A stretch of DNA of 64,000 nt from Romboutsia sedimentorum (GTDB lineage Bacteria > Bacillota > Clostridia > Peptostreptococcales > Peptostreptococcaceae). The position numbers and the translations under genes were made by a program. Below the pieces are notes generated by a model, which was not told the origin of the DNA, made no database searches, and saw nothing but the letters and a program-made list of their open reading frames with translations. Position 1 is the stretch's first letter. Each line of letters starts with the position of its first letter. Below are positions 62,273-64,000 of this stretch, piece after piece. Location of the stretch: positions 558,001 through 622,000 of the forward strand of contig NZ_JASKYM010000001.1 of the NCBI RefSeq assembly GCF_030131845.1. The letters run 5' to 3'.

Positions 62273-62962
62273 TTAATCTCCAACTCCAAAATCAGTATTG
62301 TTATAAAGTACCTCAATTTTTGGATTTTCATCTAAGAATTTATATTTTTCCCTAAACCATTTTACTATTTCTTCATCTCTTTTTATTTGTGATGTATTAT
62401 TTATAAATACATTAATAGTAGCATGATCAAAATTATTTAATACTATTTCCATATCTTTATCTATCATCTCTTTTGTTTGACCTTTTATTCCTACCATCAT
62501 ACAAGGGGAATCAAAATATTTTTTAATATCTTCATAAGTTTTAAACTTTGCATTTTTATTTAAAAATGTATTTCTAAATTCATAGTCAAAGCTTTCTACT
62601 CCTATTTTAAAAGTTATTGGTATTTCAAAAAAGTCTCTCATTTCTTGTATTTTATTTTTATAACACCAATGACTTTCTAAAAACAACTTTTCTATATTTT
62701 TTTCTTTTATTACTTCTTTTATTTTATTAAGTGTAGCCTTTGGTAATTCAAAGCAACTTCCTGAATTTATTACCTCAAGTACTTTGTATTTACCAGACAC
62801 ATTTTCTAAAACTTCAAAGTTTAATTTATTCATTTCATTTTCCAAGGTTGAATTGTCTGATATATAATCACAAAAACTACATTTTCCCCATATACATGGG
62901 TATCCTTTAAGAAGTACTATCTCTCTAATATTTTTATTTGTTACTTCACTATATCTATCCAT
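62273..62962 (-). CDS. queL: Radical SAM queuosine lyase-like protein
   Basis: The 229-residue radical SAM protein has an unusual cluster motif, C-x4-C-x2-C (CIWGKCSFCDY), near the N-terminus. It has ESHWCYKNKI and GVESFDYEFRN in the barrel. In C. difficile a protein of this type (QueL) releases queuine from queuosine nucleoside products, working with QueK and an ECF S component, the same neighbours as here. Assignment is by this context and recalled family features. Confidence 0.75.
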   Translation of the reverse strand: MDRYSEVTNKNIREIVLLKGYPCIWGKCSFCDYISDNSTLENEMNKLNFEVLENVSGKYKVLEVINSGSCFELPKATLNKIKEVIKEKNIEKLFLESHWCYKNKIQEMRDFFEIPITFKIGVESFDYEFRNTFLNKNAKFKTYEDIKKYFDSPCMMVGIKGQTKEMIDKDMEIVLNNFDHATINVFINNTSQIKRDEEIVKWFREKYKFLDENPKIEVLYNNTDFGVGD

Positions 62963-62976
62963 AATATCTCCTTTAT

Positions 62977-63537
62977 CTATTTGCTTGTCATAGATAGCTT
63001 AATACTTTTAGGAAGCGCATTAACTCCTAATCCTACCAACGCTACTGCTACAAATTTATCTGCATAGTCTGTAAATATTTGTACTATAAACACACTTACT
63101 ACATCAGGCATTCCTACAACTCTAAGTATCTGAACTATATATGAAGAACCTGATGATGTAACTCCTCCAAATAAATAAGCAGCTATCATAGCACTTATTA
63201 TAGACGTTGGAATTGTAAATATAACCACTCCTAAAGGTGTTTTTCTACCTTTTAAAAATCCTTTTTCATACATAAGTCCTGCAAAGAATCCAGTTGATAT
63301 TTGAACAGGTGCAAAGTAAAGTGAATATATGTCAAATGTCATACCACTAACTAAGCTTCCACATACTCCAGTTATTACTGCATATTTAGGACCTAATAAA
63401 GCAGCTATCATTATAGTTCCTATAGAATCTAGGTATATTGGCAGTTTTAAATTAAGAGCTATAAAAGCACCTATAATATTTAAAGCTACTCCTAATCCAA
63501 CTAAGGTAATAGTTCTAACATTAGTTTTTTTATTCAT
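62977..63537 (-). CDS. ECF transporter S component for queuosine precursor
   Basis: The 186-residue protein has six membrane segments and the Gly/Ala-rich first helix region (LVGLGVALNIIGAFIALNLKLPIYLDSIGTI) of ECF S components. Encoded between queL and the nucleoside hydrolase, it fits the QueT/QrtT-type uptake of queuosine or queuine. The energising module (EcfAAT) is not in the window. An AGAAGGAG site lies inside the end of the upstream gene. Confidence 0.8.
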   Translation of the reverse strand: MNKKTNVRTITLVGLGVALNIIGAFIALNLKLPIYLDSIGTIMIAALLGPKYAVITGVCGSLVSGMTFDIYSLYFAPVQISTGFFAGLMYEKGFLKGRKTPLGVVIFTIPTSIISAMIAAYLFGGVTSSGSSYIVQILRVVGMPDVVSVFIVQIFTDYADKFVAVALVGLGVNALPKSIKLSMTSK

Positions 63538-63538
63538 G

Positions 63539-64000
63539 TTATATCACTCCTTCTACTGAGTCTATAACATCTTCATATCCTTTAAACAATCGTTTTAAGA
63601 ACATATACATAAATTTCTTTTCATCAGTATCAGTTAATACAACTGCATTATTTTCTTTTTTGTAAAAATCAAAACTATCAACTACAGATTGCCCCATAGC
63701 TATACCATCTTCTACAACTTCAACAAAAGATTCAAAGCCTTCACATATGCTTCTATCTATAAAATATGCTACTGCTAATGGGTCATTTATAACGCACCCT
63801 ATTACTTTTTCTTGTTCCCAATGAAAATCAATATAAAATCTTGTAATCTCTGTTATATACTTAGCCATATCTTTATCAAGTCTGTTAATAAACTCTATTA
63901 TATTTGGTGTAAGTACGATTTTTCTAGTTACATCTAATCCTACCATGTGAATTTTTCTAGGTAAGTTCTTGTAAACATAATCAGCTCCATGAGGATCTAC
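63539..64000 (-). CDS. queK: Inosine/uridine-preferring nucleoside hydrolase family, queK-like (partial)
   Basis: The last 153 residues are visible; the frame runs off the right edge. The family core PRKIHMVGLDVTRKI and NDPLAVAYFID are present. At the second motif many family members have His (HDPLA), but here it is Asn. In C. difficile QueK hydrolyses queuosine to queuine, matching the neighbours. It ends one base before the ECF gene. Confidence 0.75.
   Translation of the reverse strand, partial: VDPHGADYVYKNLPRKIHMVGLDVTRKIVLTPNIIEFINRLDKDMAKYITEITRFYIDFHWEQEKVIGCVINDPLAVAYFIDRSICEGFESFVEVVEDGIAMGQSVVDSFDFYKKENNAVVLTDTDEKKFMYMFLKRLFKGYEDVIDSVEGVI

Overview
The window is low-GC, spore-former DNA from a clostridium. 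The order of the ornithine-degradation genes (ord-ortA-ortB-oraS-oraE-reactivase-orr), a SpoVB-type flippase and a queuosine-salvage cluster at the right edge all point to Peptostreptococcaceae (Clostridioides / Paraclostridium / Paeniclostridium / Terrisporobacter-like). This assignment is inferred from gene content, not from a search. Most genes lie on the minus strand. I found no rRNA, tRNA, CRISPR array or intact insertion sequence.

Left part (1-24 kb). After the tail of a PhoU-like protein comes a divergent SDR oxidoreductase / HxlR regulator pair. Next is the complete oxidative ornithine pathway (1403-9392), driven by a textbook sigma-54 promoter and preceded by its own PAS/AAA+ activator. 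Then come an orphan histidine kinase, a DbpA-type RNA helicase, a GNAT-like gene whose ribosome binding site is buried in a long inverted repeat, a GH73 glucosaminidase, a glycoside-hydrolase lipoprotein, a K+/H+ antiporter and an OmpR-type two-component system. Three promoters in this stretch (glucosaminidase, glycoside hydrolase, the response regulator itself) carry the same 11-bp-phased TGTAACA direct repeat, so they look like a local regulon.

Middle (22-46 kb). A four-gene SGNH hydrolase / DUF4358 / MBOAT / DHHW operon probably O-acylates a surface polymer. A maltose/maltodextrin operon follows (binding protein, two permeases, alpha-glucosidase, LacI regulator, beta-phosphoglucomutase, GH65 phosphorylase). 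It has no ATPase gene and carries LacI operators at two promoters. Then come a DegV/TetR divergon with a visible operator, a second two-component system with an ABC-2 exporter and DUF898 protein sharing another 11-bp repeat box, UV endonuclease UvsE and SpoVB.

Right part (46-64 kb). This is the most plastic stretch. It holds a gene broken by a poly-A frameshift, a 3' remnant of cytosine deaminase, an MFS efflux gene with a possible leader peptide, a methyltransferase broken at a run of eight G (candidate phase variation), and a tandemly duplicated BceAB-like ABC system. In that duplication the DUF2089 regulator survives in one copy and as a dead 5' stub in the other, while both copies keep the same promoter and operator. 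The end of the window has UPF0145 and ferritin-like genes, a three-domain rhodanese lipoprotein and the queuosine-salvage genes queL, an ECF S component and a queK-like nucleoside hydrolase cut by the window edge.
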